Of a stretch of 15,413 nucleotides of DNA, positions 14,591-15,413 are shown in pieces. The notes beneath the pieces are model-generated. The model was not told the origin of the DNA. It did not search any database and worked only from the letters and a program-made list of their open reading frames with translations. Each line of letters starts with the position of its first letter. Within the stretch, counting starts at the first letter, position 1. Source of the DNA: CAZMRW01 sp964568805 (GTDB taxonomy: Bacteria > Pseudomonadota > Gammaproteobacteria > Methylococcales > Methylomonadaceae); contig CAZMRW010000097.1 of NCBI GenBank assembly GCA_964568805.1, forward strand, positions 1 to 15,413. The letters run 5' to 3'. A program made the position numbers and the translations under genes.

Positions 14591-14608
14591 CTTACGAGGG
14601 CGTTTTGA

Positions 14609-15226
14609 TTATTTCCTGGCCTCTATCAGCTTGATAATATCTCCGCTACGTTCATCGATGCGCACCGAACTAAACGCGCAGGCTCGAACGCTTTTCACCG
14701 TGTTTCTGTTGATATTGGCGCCAACCATGGAAAAAACAAGGGGATTGATAAGATTCATCATCCGCGCAATCAAAGGTCTTGAACTCACGACATGTTCCAG
14801 TAGTAAAACCTGTCCACCCGGTTTGCACACCCGGTAAAGTTCTTTTAAACCCTTCGAGGGCGAGGGTACCGAACAAAAAACGAAAGATGCGATGACCGTA
14901 TCGAAACTGTTGCTGGCAAAGGGTAAGGACTGGATATCCATCAATTCCAGTTCAACCGCGACATTTTTACGGTCTTTTTTTCGTTTTGCCTGCTTTAACA
15001 TTTCTTCGCTAAAATCGACCGCGGTGATTCTGGCGTGCTCGGGATAATAGTCAAAATTCTTGCCCGTACCGACGCCTGCTTCGAGAATATGATGTCCATC
15101 TACTTTTTCCCATAGTTTTTTCCGCCAGGTTCTAAAAAACAAGCCTTCCATCACGGCTTCCATGCCCTCAAAATACGGGGCGATCCGGTCGTAGCGTCTT
15201 TTAACGGCGGCACTGTCTGCTTTCAT
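14609..15226 (-). CDS. Class I SAM-dependent methyltransferase, UbiE/PmtA-like
   Basis: This 205-residue cytoplasmic protein has the Rossmann-like methyltransferase fold. SAM-binding motif I is LEAGVGTG (48-55), the acidic ribose-binding residue is D71 in AVDFS, motif II includes MDIQSLPF (96-103), and the post-motif LYRVCKPGGQVLLLEHV lies at about 130-146. The N-terminal YDRIAPYFEG and C-terminal GANINRNTVKSV (169-180) resemble the group that includes UbiE-like and phosphatidylethanolamine N-methyltransferase proteins. The substrate (a quinone, a phospholipid or another small molecule) cannot be assigned from sequence alone. It begins at an ATG without a clear ribosome-binding site and is followed on the same strand by ribA, with which it may be co-transcribed, though no functional link is obvious. 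Confidence 0.85.
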   Translation of the reverse strand: MKADSAAVKRRYDRIAPYFEGMEAVMEGLFFRTWRKKLWEKVDGHHILEAGVGTGKNFDYYPEHARITAVDFSEEMLKQAKRKKDRKNVAVELELMDIQSLPFASNSFDTVIASFVFCSVPSPSKGLKELYRVCKPGGQVLLLEHVVSSRPLIARMMNLINPLVFSMVGANINRNTVKSVRACAFSSVRIDERSGDIIKLIEARK

Positions 15227-15359
15227 GATCTGCTTCGATGATTAAGTGTGCTGCATATTACAGCGCAAGCTTGATTCCAATCAACCATAAATTGCCGGTA
15301 TCGTATGTTCAATTGGACAAACCGTTACACGAATTATCCGCCGCAGTTTTTTAGTTCAA

Positions 15360-15413
15360 CTAGGAGCCTGTCCGAGAATAGCCTAGCCACCACACTATTT
15401 CTGCTGATTATTT
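15360..15413. mobile_element. Possible insertion-sequence end at window edge
   Basis: After about 135 non-coding bases following the methyltransferase start, the sequence reads CTAG then GAGCCTGTCCGAGAA. The GAGCCTGTCCGA-type string resembles terminal inverted repeats of several DDE-transposase IS families, as far as I recall, and CTAG could be a palindromic target. No transposase or opposite end lies within the window, so this is only a candidate. Confidence 0.22.

Overview
The window reads as a chromosomal core-gene segment of a gammaproteobacterium. The run gyrA-serC-pheA-hisC-tyrA-aroA-cmk-rpsA-ihfB has the same order as the well-known Pseudomonas cluster, but tyrA and aroA are separate genes here rather than one fused gene. 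The proteins align closely, by memory, with gammaproteobacterial families (GyrA, S1 and IHF-beta are almost collinear with E. coli). A methanotroph-like (Methylococcales) or other environmental gammaproteobacterium would fit, but nothing in the sequence settles the genus.

Layout: (1) 1-333 is a non-coding left flank with a roughly 92-bp imperfect palindrome followed by a T-rich tract. (2) 334-2058 encodes a cytoplasmic PAS-GGDEF-EAL protein of cyclic-di-GMP signalling with both catalytic motif sets intact. (3) 2059-2437 is a leader region with a candidate extended -10 promoter and a small hairpin before gyrA. (4) 2438-10617+ is a tightly packed plus-strand operon: DNA gyrase A, then serine and aromatic amino acid biosynthesis (serC, pheA, hisC, tyrA, aroA), with overlaps or very short gaps at most junctions. 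(5) cmk, rpsA and ihfB continue on the same strand, linking CMP/dCMP supply, translation initiation and nucleoid architecture. Hairpins lie in the rpsA leader, between rpsA and ihfB, and after ihfB. (6) 13406-13886 is a non-coding convergent region with several inverted repeats. (7) On the minus strand lie a class I SAM methyltransferase (15226-14609) and then ribA (14540-13887). (8) The right edge shows a sequence resembling an insertion-sequence end.

The genes cooperate around chorismate. AroA makes EPSP on the way to chorismate. PheA (chorismate mutase/prephenate dehydratase) and TyrA (prephenate dehydrogenase) split prephenate toward Phe and Tyr. HisC-type and SerC aminotransferases supply transamination steps. 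PheA carries an ACT domain with the Phe-binding motifs, whereas TyrA has no room for one.

I found no convincing new multi-gene system. The best leads are the palindromic element at the left edge, the class II EPSP synthase signature, the unfused 8-nt tyrA/aroA overlap, the natural Thr83 in GyrA, and several structured untranslated regions.
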